Positions 7,983 to 17,213 of a stretch of DNA of 64,000 nucleotides are shown piece after piece (within the stretch, counting starts at the first letter, position 1; the number at the start of each line of letters is the position of its first letter). The notes under the pieces are model-generated. The model saw only the letters and a list, made by a program, of their open reading frames with translations, did not search any database and was not told where the DNA came from. The translations under genes and the position numbers were made by a program. Source of the DNA: Halobacterium zhouii (GTDB lineage Archaea > Halobacteriota > Halobacteria > Halobacteriales > Halobacteriaceae); NCBI RefSeq assembly GCF_021249405.1, contig NZ_CP089593.1:992001-1056000 (forward strand). The letters are read 5' to 3'.

Positions 7983-10400
7983 CTACTCCGCGTTCGGCCA
8001 CTCGAAGCCGTCCGTTCGAGCGCGCCGCTCGCTCGCGTCGTCCTCGACCGCCGCCTCGAACGTCTCGCCGTCAGCGTCCACCTCGAAGGCGTCCACGCGC
8101 TCGCTGAGCGCGGTCGCGCGCTCGGACAGCGACCGCGCCTGCTCGGTGACGTCCGACAGCGTCGACGCCTGCTCCTCGGCCGCCGACGCCACCGTCTCCG
8201 CCTCGCTGGCGGTCTCCTCGCCGTTCTGCACCACGTCGTCGACGGCGCCAGCAACCTCCGCGACCGAACCCGCCTGCTCGTCCATCGCGCGACTGATCTC
8301 CTGAACGCCGCTGTCCGCCTCCTCGACGCGCTGCACGATGGATTCGAGCGCGTCGTGGGTCTCCTCGACGGTCTCCACGCCGTCGGTCACGCGCTCCTGG
8401 ATGTCGTCCATCGCGTCGACGCTCTCGTCGGTCTGCGCGCGCACGTCCTCGATGAGCGCCTCGATGTCGCCCGCGGACTCCTTTGTCTCCGCCGCGAGCC
8501 CCTTCACTTCCTCGGCGACGACTTCGAAGCCGTCGCCCGCCTCGCCGGCGCGCGCCGCCTCGATGCTCGCGTTCAACGCCAGGATGTGAGTTTGCTCGGC
8601 GATGCCCGAGATGACGTCCACGATGTCGTCTATCTCCGCCATCTGGGACTCGAGTTCCTCGACCGCGGTCGCGGTGCGTTCGGTCTCCGTCTCGATCTCC
8701 CGCAGTTCATCGACCGCGTCCGCTGCCGCGTCCCGGCCATCGTCGCCGAGCGACGCCGCCGAGCGGGACGTGTCCGCCACCTGGTCGGCGGACGCCGCGA
8801 CCTCCTCGATGGTCGCGGACATGTCGTCGGTCTCCACCGCCACGGACTCCAGGCGGTCGCGCTGCTCTGCGGTCCCCTCGCTGATGCGGTCGACCGACGT
8901 GGACACCTCGCGGCCCGCCTGCTCGACGGCCTCGGCGCGCGCGGTCACCTCGTCGCTCGCGTCCGCCACCTCGTCGGCGAACGACGCGACGCCGGCGACC
9001 GTTTCCTCCATGTCGCTCGCCATGTCGTTGAACGCCGCCGCGACGTCCGTCATCGCGTCGTCCGCGGCGTCCTCGTCGAGGCGGACCGTCAGGTCGCCGT
9101 CCGCGTACGCCTCCATCGCCGCCGAGTAGTCCGCTGCCGTCCGCTCTAAGCGGCGCGCCTGCTCCTCGGACTCGCGTCTGGCCTCCTCCGCGCGCTCCTG
9201 GGCCTGCTCCGCCTCGGCCTGCGCGGTTTCGGCCTCCGCCTTCGCCGCCTCGGCAGACTGGCGCTCCTGCTCTGCCTCTCGAATCCGGCTCTGGACGGTG
9301 TCACGGAGACTCGCGAACGACGCGAACAACCCCCCGATCTCGTCTTTGCGTGACACCGACAGGTCGGTGTCGTACTCGCCGCGTTCGAGCGCTTCCGCCT
9401 TCCGACTCAGCACGTTCAGCGACACCACGGTCCCTCGGCCGAGCGTCAGCGCGATGAATCCGAGGCCCGCGAACGCCACTGCGAGCATCACGAGCAGTTG
9501 GGTCGTCACCGTAGAGCGCAACGCGTACGCCTCGTTCGTCGGGACGTGTAGTGCGACCGCCCAGTCGGTCCCCGAAACTGGCGCGTACGCCACCACGTGG
9601 TCGGTCTCGAGGGACTGCTCGACCGCGGTCTCGCTCCGGAAGCCAGCCGACCCGCCGCTCGCCGCGGCGACGACTGAGGTGTCGGTCGCGTTCGGTGCGT
9701 ACGCGTCCAATCGCGCGACGGCGTGGTCGTCCGCCACGACGTTCCCGGACGCGCTCACGACCTGCGTGAAACTGTCGGCCGTCGGGCGCCGGAAACTCGA
9801 CGTCACCGCGCCGAGATTCGTCGTCATCACGACTACCTTCCGCGACCCGTACTCGGAGGGGATCCGGGCCACGTACGCGAGTCGCGTCGAGCCGTCTTTC
9901 ACGTAGGGCTCCGAGACGAACACGCCGTCGTCGCCGTACGTGATGTCCTGCGTGGACCACGGCGCGTTCTCTGCGGAGAGCTGCTGGCTCTGCATGTTGC
10001 TGTTCGTGCTCGCGGCGACGGACCGGTCGAGCAGATTCACGTAGTGGAGGTCCTGGAGGTCGCCGGGCATCCGCGCGAGTTCTGTCTCGAGGAACGACTG
10101 GATGCGGGTGTAGTTCCCCCCGACGAGCACGTCGTACTGGGCGAGCATCCGGGCGTTGTTCGTCCGCTCGACGCGCCACTCCGAGATGGCCGACGCGCTC
10201 AACTCCGCGGCCGTGGTGTACTCGGCCCGGGCCTGGGATTCGAGCTGGTCGGACGTCTCGACGTACGTGTACGCGCCAACGGCACCGATGCAGAGCATCA
10301 CCACGAGCAACGCACCCCCGAACTTCGCGAGGTAGCTCCGCCGGACCGGCCCTGGCGTCAGGCGCCGGCCGACGCGAGCAAAGAGAGAACGAATCGACAT
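7983..10400 (-). CDS. Methyl-accepting chemotaxis (Htr-type) transducer
   Basis: 805 residues from the ATG at 10400. Order: cytosolic start, membrane helix (about 27-47), extracellular sensor of about 240 residues with dCache-like features, second helix (about 295-325), HAMP (about 330-385), a long Glu/Ala-rich coiled coil with a second HAMP-like segment, and the signalling hairpin with the highly conserved [14 protein letters not shown] tip (around residue 600). The tip contacts CheA/CheW; flanking coiled coils carry methylation sites. The C-terminus ends F-E-W-P-N-A-E as in haloarchaeal transducers. The sensor probably binds a small molecule directly; the ligand is unknown. Its promoter (see 10418-10466) resembles that of the next gene upstream. 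Confidence 0.93.
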   Translation of the reverse strand: MSIRSLFARVGRRLTPGPVRRSYLAKFGGALLVVMLCIGAVGAYTYVETSDQLESQARAEYTTAAELSASAISEWRVERTNNARMLAQYDVLVGGNYTRIQSFLETELARMPGDLQDLHYVNLLDRSVAASTNSNMQSQQLSAENAPWSTQDITYGDDGVFVSEPYVKDGSTRLAYVARIPSEYGSRKVVVMTTNLGAVTSSFRRPTADSFTQVVSASGNVVADDHAVARLDAYAPNATDTSVVAAASGGSAGFRSETAVEQSLETDHVVAYAPVSGTDWAVALHVPTNEAYALRSTVTTQLLVMLAVAFAGLGFIALTLGRGTVVSLNVLSRKAEALERGEYDTDLSVSRKDEIGGLFASFASLRDTVQSRIREAEQERQSAEAAKAEAETAQAEAEQAQERAEEARRESEEQARRLERTAADYSAAMEAYADGDLTVRLDEDAADDAMTDVAAAFNDMASDMEETVAGVASFADEVADASDEVTARAEAVEQAGREVSTSVDRISEGTAEQRDRLESVAVETDDMSATIEEVAASADQVADTSRSAASLGDDGRDAAADAVDELREIETETERTATAVEELESQMAEIDDIVDVISGIAEQTHILALNASIEAARAGEAGDGFEVVAEEVKGLAAETKESAGDIEALIEDVRAQTDESVDAMDDIQERVTDGVETVEETHDALESIVQRVEEADSGVQEISRAMDEQAGSVAEVAGAVDDVVQNGEETASEAETVASAAEEQASTLSDVTEQARSLSERATALSERVDAFEVDADGETFEAAVEDDASERRARTDGFEWPNAE

Positions 10401-10417
10401 TGAATCAGTACCGGGAG

Positions 10418-10466
10418 GAACGCACACATAAAGGTACGGTCGGAGATTTCAGTGCTGAGAACCGCG
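10418..10466 (-). promoter_or_regulatory. Transducer promoter sharing a 49-bp block with the CAP-domain gene
   Basis: On the minus strand: a TTCTCAGC..TGAAA dyad-like motif, then 19 bp, then TTTATG TATA box (10427-10432), 27 bp ahead of the start codon, so the transducer mRNA is essentially leaderless. The block aligns without gaps to 11449-11497 (39 of 49 positions identical by eye). Confidence 0.7.
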
Positions 10467-10533
10467 GCAGGCTGTCGATGGTGGACGCGCTGTGTGGAGG
10501 CAGTCGGTCCGGGGCGGCAGTCCGGACAGGGAG

Positions 10534-11421
10534 TTAGTCCGTCAGGATGCCGGTGAGGTAGACAAACCCGTCCACGTCGACGTGTATGTCGAGGCCGATG
10601 CTTGCGTACCGAGGGCTAAGGAGCGACCCACGATACCCCGCGCTGTCCAGCCACCGCGACGCGAACCGGTCGCCCAGTTCCGTCGCTGACTCGACGGAGG
10701 CAAGCGGGTCGGACGGCACGGCGTTGCTCCCGAGTTGGTCGACAGCGAGCACCGCCTCGTCGTAGTTCGTCGCGCCGAACTCCCGGAGGATCTCGGTCAT
10801 GTCCGGCGTGTCACCGAATCCGTTGGCGACCATGTACCGCGTGTTGTAGGTCGCGCCGCTGTCGAGGGCGTCGGCGTGCTGCAGGGGCGAAACCCCGTCG
10901 CTCGAGCGTTCGTCGTTCACTCGCTTGCGAAGTCGCGTCTCGGCCGCCGCGAACTCGATACCCTTCGCGCTGTCGGCGTGGCCCGACGCGTCGGGCATCG
11001 CGGGCGTGCTCGTCCCATCGACGTAGAGGAACCCACCGCCGAGCACTGCCAGGCCGATGCCCGCTACGTACTTGAGGTACCCGCGGCGGGACGGTGACGT
11101 CTCGCTGTCGCTGTCGAACGCTACGTCCGAGGGGTAGACAGGTCGCTTTTCCAGTACTGTGTGCCCGCACCTGGAACACGGCGGACTGTTCTTGACGTGG
11201 GTCCGCCCGCACTCAGAGCAATCCCACTCGACGTCGATGGGTTCCTCGACCGCGGTCTCGGTCCCCGACGGAACGGGAACAGGCGTGTCGCACGCGGGGC
11301 ACCGCTCCTGATCGGCGACTGCTGCGTCGCACGCGGGACAACGTCGGCTCAATTTCGGGCGCCCTCCCGTTCTCTCCTGGCTGGTTCCGACGTTCTCGCC
11401 GCCGGTCCACGGAGAGTACAC
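10534..11421 (-). CDS. Zinc-ribbon, membrane-anchored CAP/SCP-domain protein
   Basis: About 295 residues from the GTG at 11421 (an ATG at 11460 would overlap the TATA box). N-terminal region has paired C-P-A-C-D motifs and a further C-S-E-C-G ... C-S-R-C-G ribbon, then a Tat-like R-R-G-Y-L-K-Y and a hydrophobic helix, then an external domain. The last about 140 residues resemble the CAP (cysteine-rich secretory, PR-1) fold: L-R-K-R-V-N-D-E-R near the domain start and W-L-D-S-A-G-Y-R-G-S-L-L near its end. CAP domains act as proteases or ligand binders; the function here is unknown. Start uncertain: a leaderless ATG at 11432 lies in another frame. Confidence 0.65.
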   Translation of the reverse strand: MYSPWTGGENVGTSQERTGGRPKLSRRCPACDAAVADQERCPACDTPVPVPSGTETAVEEPIDVEWDCSECGRTHVKNSPPCSRCGHTVLEKRPVYPSDVAFDSDSETSPSRRGYLKYVAGIGLAVLGGGFLYVDGTSTPAMPDASGHADSAKGIEFAAAETRLRKRVNDERSSDGVSPLQHADALDSGATYNTRYMVANGFGDTPDMTEILREFGATNYDEAVLAVDQLGSNAVPSDPLASVESATELGDRFASRWLDSAGYRGSLLSPRYASIGLDIHVDVDGFVYLTGILTD

Positions 11422-11448
11422 CAAATCAGCATTGACGGAGTTCGAGAC

Positions 11449-11497
11449 GAACGCACACATAAACGTCGGGGTGGCGGTTTCACCGCTGAGAACTGCG
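11449..11497 (-). promoter_or_regulatory. CAP-domain gene promoter with shared 49-bp block
   Basis: TATA box TTTATG at 11458-11463, upstream motif GTTCTCAGCGGTGAAA at about 11479-11494, same spacing as in the transducer promoter at 10418-10466. Predicted transcript start is about 11431. Confidence 0.6.
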
Positions 11498-11572
11498 AAC
11501 GGGAACGCCGGCGGAGCGTGAGTGGGAGTCGTCACTGTCGACTGAACGACAGCCCTAGTCGACCAGGACTGG

Positions 11573-11612
11573 CGTCGGTCGGAAACGACCGGAGGGAGTG
11601 CACCGACCGGGA
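11573..11612. repeat. Direct repeat of the tRNA-Gly 3' end plus trailer, distal copy
   Basis: 40 bp matching 11831-11870 with one mismatch. It comprises the last 14 bases of the tRNA gene and a trailer that carries the CGGTCGTTTCCGACCG hairpin. The copies are 258 bp apart and bracket a broken tRNA-Gly copy. Confidence 0.75.
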
Positions 11613-11775
11613 GTGAGCAGTCCGGCGGACTGCGAACGTCGGAAGACGCGACGCGTCTTCCGGGATTTGAACCCGGGCCACCGGAAGACCGTCGCTTCGC
11701 TCGGTCTTCCGAGGTCGCAAAACTTCGCTTCGCTCAGTTTTGCTTCCATGAGCTTGGAAGGCTCGGAGAACCACC
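11597..11775 (-). pseudogene. Shattered second tRNA-Gly copy split by palindromic inserts
   Basis: Recognisable pieces in gene order on the minus strand: decayed D-arm (about 11765-11775), anticodon arm identical to the intact gene (11746-11764), T-arm (11660-11680), and acceptor 3' end (11597-11612). Inserts separate them: 11681-11745 carries two hairpins (CGGAAGACC...GGTCTTCCG and GCAAAACTTCG...CAGTTTTGC), and 11613-11659 carries the TGAGCA-hairpin-TGCGAAC module copy 3 (11612-11640) and GAAGACGCG/CGCGTCTTC. The gene cannot yield a tRNA as it stands. Confidence 0.7.
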
Positions 11776-11812
11776 ACGAAGGATGTTGAAAGTGCACCGA
11801 CCGGGAGTCTCG

Positions 11813-11831
11813 TGAGCGAAGCGAACGAGAC
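11813..11831. repeat. Palindrome TCTCGT...ACGAGA behind the tRNA-Gly 3' duplicate
   Basis: GTCTCGT / ACGAGAC stem around GAGCGAAGCGA, the commonest hairpin word in this window's spacers. Lies between the two tRNA 3'-end copies at 11792-11805 and 11857-11870. Confidence 0.5.
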
Positions 11832-11856
11832 GTCGGTCGGAAACGACCGGAAGGAG

Positions 11857-11927
11857 TGCACCGACCGGGATTTGAACCCGGGCCATGAGCTTGGAAGGCT
11901 CAGGTCCTGCCACTAGACCACCGGTGC
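11857..11927 (-). tRNA. tRNA-Gly (anticodon UCC)
   Basis: 71-nt cloverleaf on the minus strand. The acceptor pairs GCACCGG with TCGGTGC, discriminator A. The anticodon stem TGAGC/GCTCA holds loop CTTCCAA, giving anticodon TCC. The T-stem CCGGG/CCCGG holds TTCAAAT. Intact and apparently functional. Both ends are duplicated in flanking DNA: the 3' end at 11792-11805 and 11597-11612, the 5' end at 11974-11985. Confidence 0.95.
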
Positions 11928-11985
11928 TCACTTCGTCCGCTCACACCGTGCATCGCCGAACTCCGTTCGGCTCACCACCGGTGCT
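11917..11985. repeat. Duplicated tRNA-Gly 5' end flanking a 45-bp palindromic insert
   Basis: The 12-bp tRNA 5' region (11917-11928) recurs exactly at 11974-11985. The 45-bp insert between them contains a perfect 7-3-7 inverted repeat GCCGAAC TCC GTTCGGC. The outer copy lies exactly 27 bp from the TATA box, where the gene presumably began before the insertion. Confidence 0.75.
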
Positions 11986-12004
11986 TGATACCACTTTCCC
12001 GGTC

Positions 12005-12017
12005 GGTATTTATGGGC
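12005..12017 (-). promoter_or_regulatory. TATA box of the tRNA-Gly gene
   Basis: CCATAAATACC read on the minus strand. Predicted transcript start is about 11984, the first base of the outer copy of the tRNA 5' end, so the present tRNA is made with a leader of about 57 nt. Confidence 0.65.
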
Positions 12018-12147
12018 GTTTCCCTTCGCCCGAGAGTTCAAGTGTCAGGGAGGAACCAACCCGGGGCGTGTCCTGACTGTCGGGTCACGCGGCGGAGCGA
12101 AAACGGCGGGCGTGCCGCGTGACCGAGAGGAGGCCCGTCTGTAAGCC

Positions 12148-12861
12148 CTATTCGGACGCGACGACGGCGTAACAGTTACCGCTCGAGACGAAGACCTCGC
12201 GCACGGCGAGTGAACTGGTCTGGAGGTCTGCGCGGAACTCGTCGGGGGCGTAGATGTGGTAGAACCGGTCGACGGTGTCGCCGCCGGGGAGCGTCCAGTC
12301 GACCGTGGTGTCGAAGCCCTCGCTTTCCGTCTCACAGCCTTCGGCCGTTCGACTGTCCGAAGCGCTATGCGCCTCGCTCTCGAATCTGTCGTGTTCGGTG
12401 CTCCACGCGCTGACCAGCGCTGTAGCTCCCTTCGCGAGCACGCGCGCCAGTTCGTCGAGACTGGCGACTCGCGACTCACGACTCGGCAGGTGGTGGAGCG
12501 TTGCGACGTACACCGCGACGTCGACGACGCCGTCACAGAGAGGAAGACGAGAGGCGTCACCTTGCAGTAGGTCGGCGTCGAATCCGTGGTCGGTTGCGCG
12601 GTCGCGTGCAGTTCCGAGGAGGCCGCGGCTTGCGTCGAGCGCGAGTACTCGGTCGGCGTGCGCGGCGAGCACCTCGCTGTGGCGGCCGTTCCCACAGCCG
12701 ACGTCGAGCGCGACGGCGGCGTCACCGCCAGCGCTGGGACTCCTGGTGGAGTGGGCCCAGTCGTCGAGGAACTCCTCGACCTCCGGCCACGCGTACTCGC
12801 GAGTCTGGGCGAAGTGCTCCGCGATGCGGTCGTAGGTCCGGCGGACGTCTCGGCGAGTCAT
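12148..12861 (-). CDS. Class I SAM methyltransferase, Trm9/ALKBH8-like
   Basis: 237 residues. Motif I is L-D-V-G-C-G-N-G (about residues 52-59), then the acidic A-L-D-A-S, D-A-S-R-L-P-L and A-T-L-H-H-L-P-S. The segment L-D-E-L-A-R-V-L plus D-R-F-Y-H-I-Y resembles Trm9, which methylates carboxymethyl-uridine in the tRNA wobble position; here the match is by motif only. Its ATG overlaps the stop of the PilC-like gene by four bases (ATGA), so it is translated with the pilus operon although no link to pili is evident. Confidence 0.72.
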   Translation of the reverse strand: MTRRDVRRTYDRIAEHFAQTREYAWPEVEEFLDDWAHSTRSPSAGGDAAVALDVGCGNGRHSEVLAAHADRVLALDASRGLLGTARDRATDHGFDADLLQGDASRLPLCDGVVDVAVYVATLHHLPSRESRVASLDELARVLAKGATALVSAWSTEHDRFESEAHSASDSRTAEGCETESEGFDTTVDWTLPGGDTVDRFYHIYAPDEFRADLQTSSLAVREVFVSSGNCYAVVASE

Positions 12862-14978
12862 CCGATGAGCACGAACGTGCCGTACGACGCGAGGAGCATA
12901 ACCGTGGCGTGTTTCGCGCCCGCCTTCACGCTGTTCTCACCCATCTGTCCGGCCACGAGCCCCGAGCAGATGGCCTGCACCAGTCCTGTATGGAAGAACA
13001 CGAGGCTGTACGCGTCCTTCTTCGCCTCGGTCAGCTGTGCGGCGCGCGAGAACGGACCGGTCGGGACACTGGACCCGGCGGCCGCGCCGCCGAGGCCGCC
13101 GGACGGCAGATTCGGGATGAAGACGGTGTCGAGGGCCACGATGATGGCGAGGAACACGAAGAAGGAGACGTAGATGACGACCAGATAGGTGAGCAGTTCG
13201 TTCCGACGATCGCGCTCCAGTCGCCGCGTCGCCTTCGCTTCGTCCGCAGCGATCCGCAGGACGGGGCCGAGGTCGCCGCTCGCGCGCATCGCGTTCGTCG
13301 TGAGCGCCACCACGCGGGAGATGGCGGGTGTCTGTGCGCGCTGCCCGAAGCGGTGGAGTGCGTTCTCGATGCGCGCGCCCCACTGGATGTCCGCCCAGGT
13401 GCGCTCTAACTCCCGTGTGAGCGCACCGAGATCGCTGTCGACGACGCGACCGAAACTCGGAACGGCAGCCATCCCCGCTTCGTTCGTGCTAGCGAACCGG
13501 TCGAGGAAGTCCGGAACCCCGGCTTCGATGGCCCCGAGGCGTCGGCGGTGGAGTTCGTACGCCAGCGCGAACGTCCCGAGAACGAATAACGCGGCGTGGA
13601 CGAGCGGGTCGTCGTAGGCGCTCACGTCGGTGACGCCGTTCGACGCGAGTGGCCACCAGCGCACGACGAGGTAGCCCAGCGTGAGCGGCGTGGTCACCCA
13701 GAACACCACGCTCGGTGACTCCAGAACGACAGCGAACGGATGGCGGAGTCGATAGAGGATGGGCCGCAGCCACTCGTGGGTGTCGAAGCGTTCGCGATTC
13801 GTCTCCCGTGGGACGCCCGAAGCCGACTTCCCGCCGAGATCTGTCGCCCCGCCGTCACTGCGAGCTACCCCATCAGCAGTCGGCACGTCGACGAACCTGA
13901 CCATTGACGCCTCGCGTTCGTCATCGTTCGTCGTGTTCGCGATCGCCGTCTCCGTGATGCTGTCGAGGTAGACGACGAACCCTGCAGTTGCCAGCGGGAC
14001 GAGGAGGTAGCCCGTGAGCCGGAGGAAGCCGAGGGTTCCGCCGAGGGTCAACCCGATGACGACGAGGATCGTGATGAGGAACAGCGGGCCGGCGACGAGC
14101 ACAGTGACGTACGCCTCCGCGAGCGTCGCCAGCAGTTCGAGGAACTGGGACTGCCTGGCTTCTGCCTCCTCGGCGTAGTACTCGTACTCGTTGTGGAGGA
14201 ACGACGGGAGGTTCTGGCCGCTCTGGAGGACGCTCGTGAGGTTCTCCGTGAACTCCGCGAGTTCATCGCTGGGCGTTCGGTCGCCGAGTCGCTCGAGCGC
14301 GCGCAGGATGTCCGCGCCGAACACGTCGACGTCCTTCACGGCGACCGCCATCTCGCGCGCGCTCTCGCCGTACACCTCGCGGTTCCGGGCGAGAATTCGA
14401 AGCACCTCGGGGAGCGCCATGCCGCTCCGTGAGAGCGCGTACATGAACGCGACCGTTCGCTCCATCGACGCGTTGATGCGGCGCGCGCGCTCGGCGGCCT
14501 CGTACTTCGGAAGCAGCCACCGGACCTGGTGGGTGGCGAACGCCGACGTGACGCCGAGGGTCGCACTCGACAGGAGGAACAAGCCGAACAGTTCGAGGAG
14601 GTCGAACCCCGGTCGGCCACCGGCGACGAGGGGTCCCAGGGGCGCGGGCAGTTGCGCCGCGAACTCGGGGGTCACCGTCCCGAGGAAGACGAGCGCGCCC
14701 GCGACGAGATAGACCCCGAGGATGCTCCCGGCGAGCGCCGCGACCGTGGCGTAGAGGTAGGTTCTGGCGGCGTACACGCGGTAGGTCGTGCCGACGTGCG
14801 CGCCGTGGAGCGAGCGCACTTGCTGTGGATTCGCGGACTCGCGGTCCCGGGCGAACCGACCGAACGTGGCGAGCGCGACCCGACTCAGCAGGCGGTCGAG
14901 TTGGTCCACGAACGGTGTGAGTGCGACCACTGTGACCACCGCGAAGACGAGCACGAGTGGCAGATACGCGAGCGCCAT
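12858..14978 (-). CDS. Pilus assembly inner-membrane platform protein, PilC/TadC-like (T2SS F family)
   Basis: About 706 residues with two tandem type II secretion F domains and about nine membrane helices. It is the membrane platform that couples the PilB ATPase to pilin polymerisation. Each half has the F-domain pattern: M-Y-A-L-S-R-S-G-M-A-L-P-E-V-L in the first, F-A-S-T-N-E-A-G-M-A-A-V-P in the second. Start chosen at ATG 14978, two bases after the upstream stop and preceded by GGAAAG; a GTG at 14993 would add five residues and overlap the ATPase gene. Long length, two fused F domains, is usual for haloarchaeal PilC3-type proteins. Confidence 0.9.
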   Translation of the reverse strand: MALAYLPLVLVFAVVTVVALTPFVDQLDRLLSRVALATFGRFARDRESANPQQVRSLHGAHVGTTYRVYAARTYLYATVAALAGSILGVYLVAGALVFLGTVTPEFAAQLPAPLGPLVAGGRPGFDLLELFGLFLLSSATLGVTSAFATHQVRWLLPKYEAAERARRINASMERTVAFMYALSRSGMALPEVLRILARNREVYGESAREMAVAVKDVDVFGADILRALERLGDRTPSDELAEFTENLTSVLQSGQNLPSFLHNEYEYYAEEAEARQSQFLELLATLAEAYVTVLVAGPLFLITILVVIGLTLGGTLGFLRLTGYLLVPLATAGFVVYLDSITETAIANTTNDDEREASMVRFVDVPTADGVARSDGGATDLGGKSASGVPRETNRERFDTHEWLRPILYRLRHPFAVVLESPSVVFWVTTPLTLGYLVVRWWPLASNGVTDVSAYDDPLVHAALFVLGTFALAYELHRRRLGAIEAGVPDFLDRFASTNEAGMAAVPSFGRVVDSDLGALTRELERTWADIQWGARIENALHRFGQRAQTPAISRVVALTTNAMRASGDLGPVLRIAADEAKATRRLERDRRNELLTYLVVIYVSFFVFLAIIVALDTVFIPNLPSGGLGGAAAGSSVPTGPFSRAAQLTEAKKDAYSLVFFHTGLVQAICSGLVAGQMGENSVKAGAKHATVMLLASYGTFVLIG

Positions 14979-14979
14979 A

Positions 14980-16629
<1,650 letters not shown>

Positions 16630-16679
16630 CGATTGCTATCCGGTGGTTCTCACCCGGCCCCTTAAAGACTGCCCGCTCG

Positions 16680-17213
16680 TCACTCGGCGAGCGGTCGCTC
16701 GGTTCCGCGGACGCTGTCCACGACGACATCGCCGTCGGGTCTGGACGCCAGCCAGAACAGTTTGTACGCCGCGACCGGTTCCCCGAGTTCGATCTCCGGG
16801 GAACTCGACAGCGAGACGGTCCGCAGCGTCCAGTCGAACGCCGACCGCCGGGCCATCTCGTGGGCCTGCGTCTCGTCTATCTCGGCGGGCAACACGAGGA
16901 CGTCCTCGACGGTGCGCGTCTCCGTCTCCGGACGCTGGTCGGCGCGAAGCGCCATCCGCCGAGAGCAATCGAGGCTGACGACGTACTCCGTTTCGCGGTC
17001 GCCCCCGAACCGTCGGGGGATGGAGACGGACGCCTGATAGACGAGGTAGGGGTACGCGACGGCGCCGACGCGGCCGGTGGCGTCGACGTCCTCGCGTTCG
17101 ACGGCCGGTTCGACGACGTCGATGGTTTCTGTGCCGCGAACGCGTTCGTCGTCGTGTTCACGACCGTGTTCGCCAGGCGTGGCCGGATTTTCGGCGGATT
17201 CGGCTCCGGTCAT
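16680..17213 (-). CDS. Uncharacterised haloarchaeal protein, coupled to the symporter gene
   Basis: 177 residues. The first about 45 are acidic and disordered; the rest looks like a single alpha/beta domain with V-A-Y-P-Y-L-V-Y-Q-A-S-V-S and L-P-A-E-I-D-E-T-Q-A-H-E-M-A-R. No membrane helix and no recognised motif. The start overlaps the symporter stop by four bases (ATGA), so it is co-translated and could be a regulatory partner; that is inference. I do not recognise the family. Confidence 0.7.
   Translation of the reverse strand: MTGAESAENPATPGEHGREHDDERVRGTETIDVVEPAVEREDVDATGRVGAVAYPYLVYQASVSIPRRFGGDRETEYVVSLDCSRRMALRADQRPETETRTVEDVLVLPAEIDETQAHEMARRSAFDWTLRTVSLSSSPEIELGEPVAAYKLFWLASRPDGDVVVDSVRGTERPLAE

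Noticed and set aside
11573..11985. Integrative element att sites at tRNA-Gly
   Set aside because: The duplicates are close together with only hairpins between; no integrase or cargo gene exists. A scar of a lost element remains possible.
12148..12861. Methyltransferase as a pilus-modifying enzyme
   Set aside because: Motifs point to Trm9-like tRNA methylation; overlap with the pilus operon alone does not support pilin modification.
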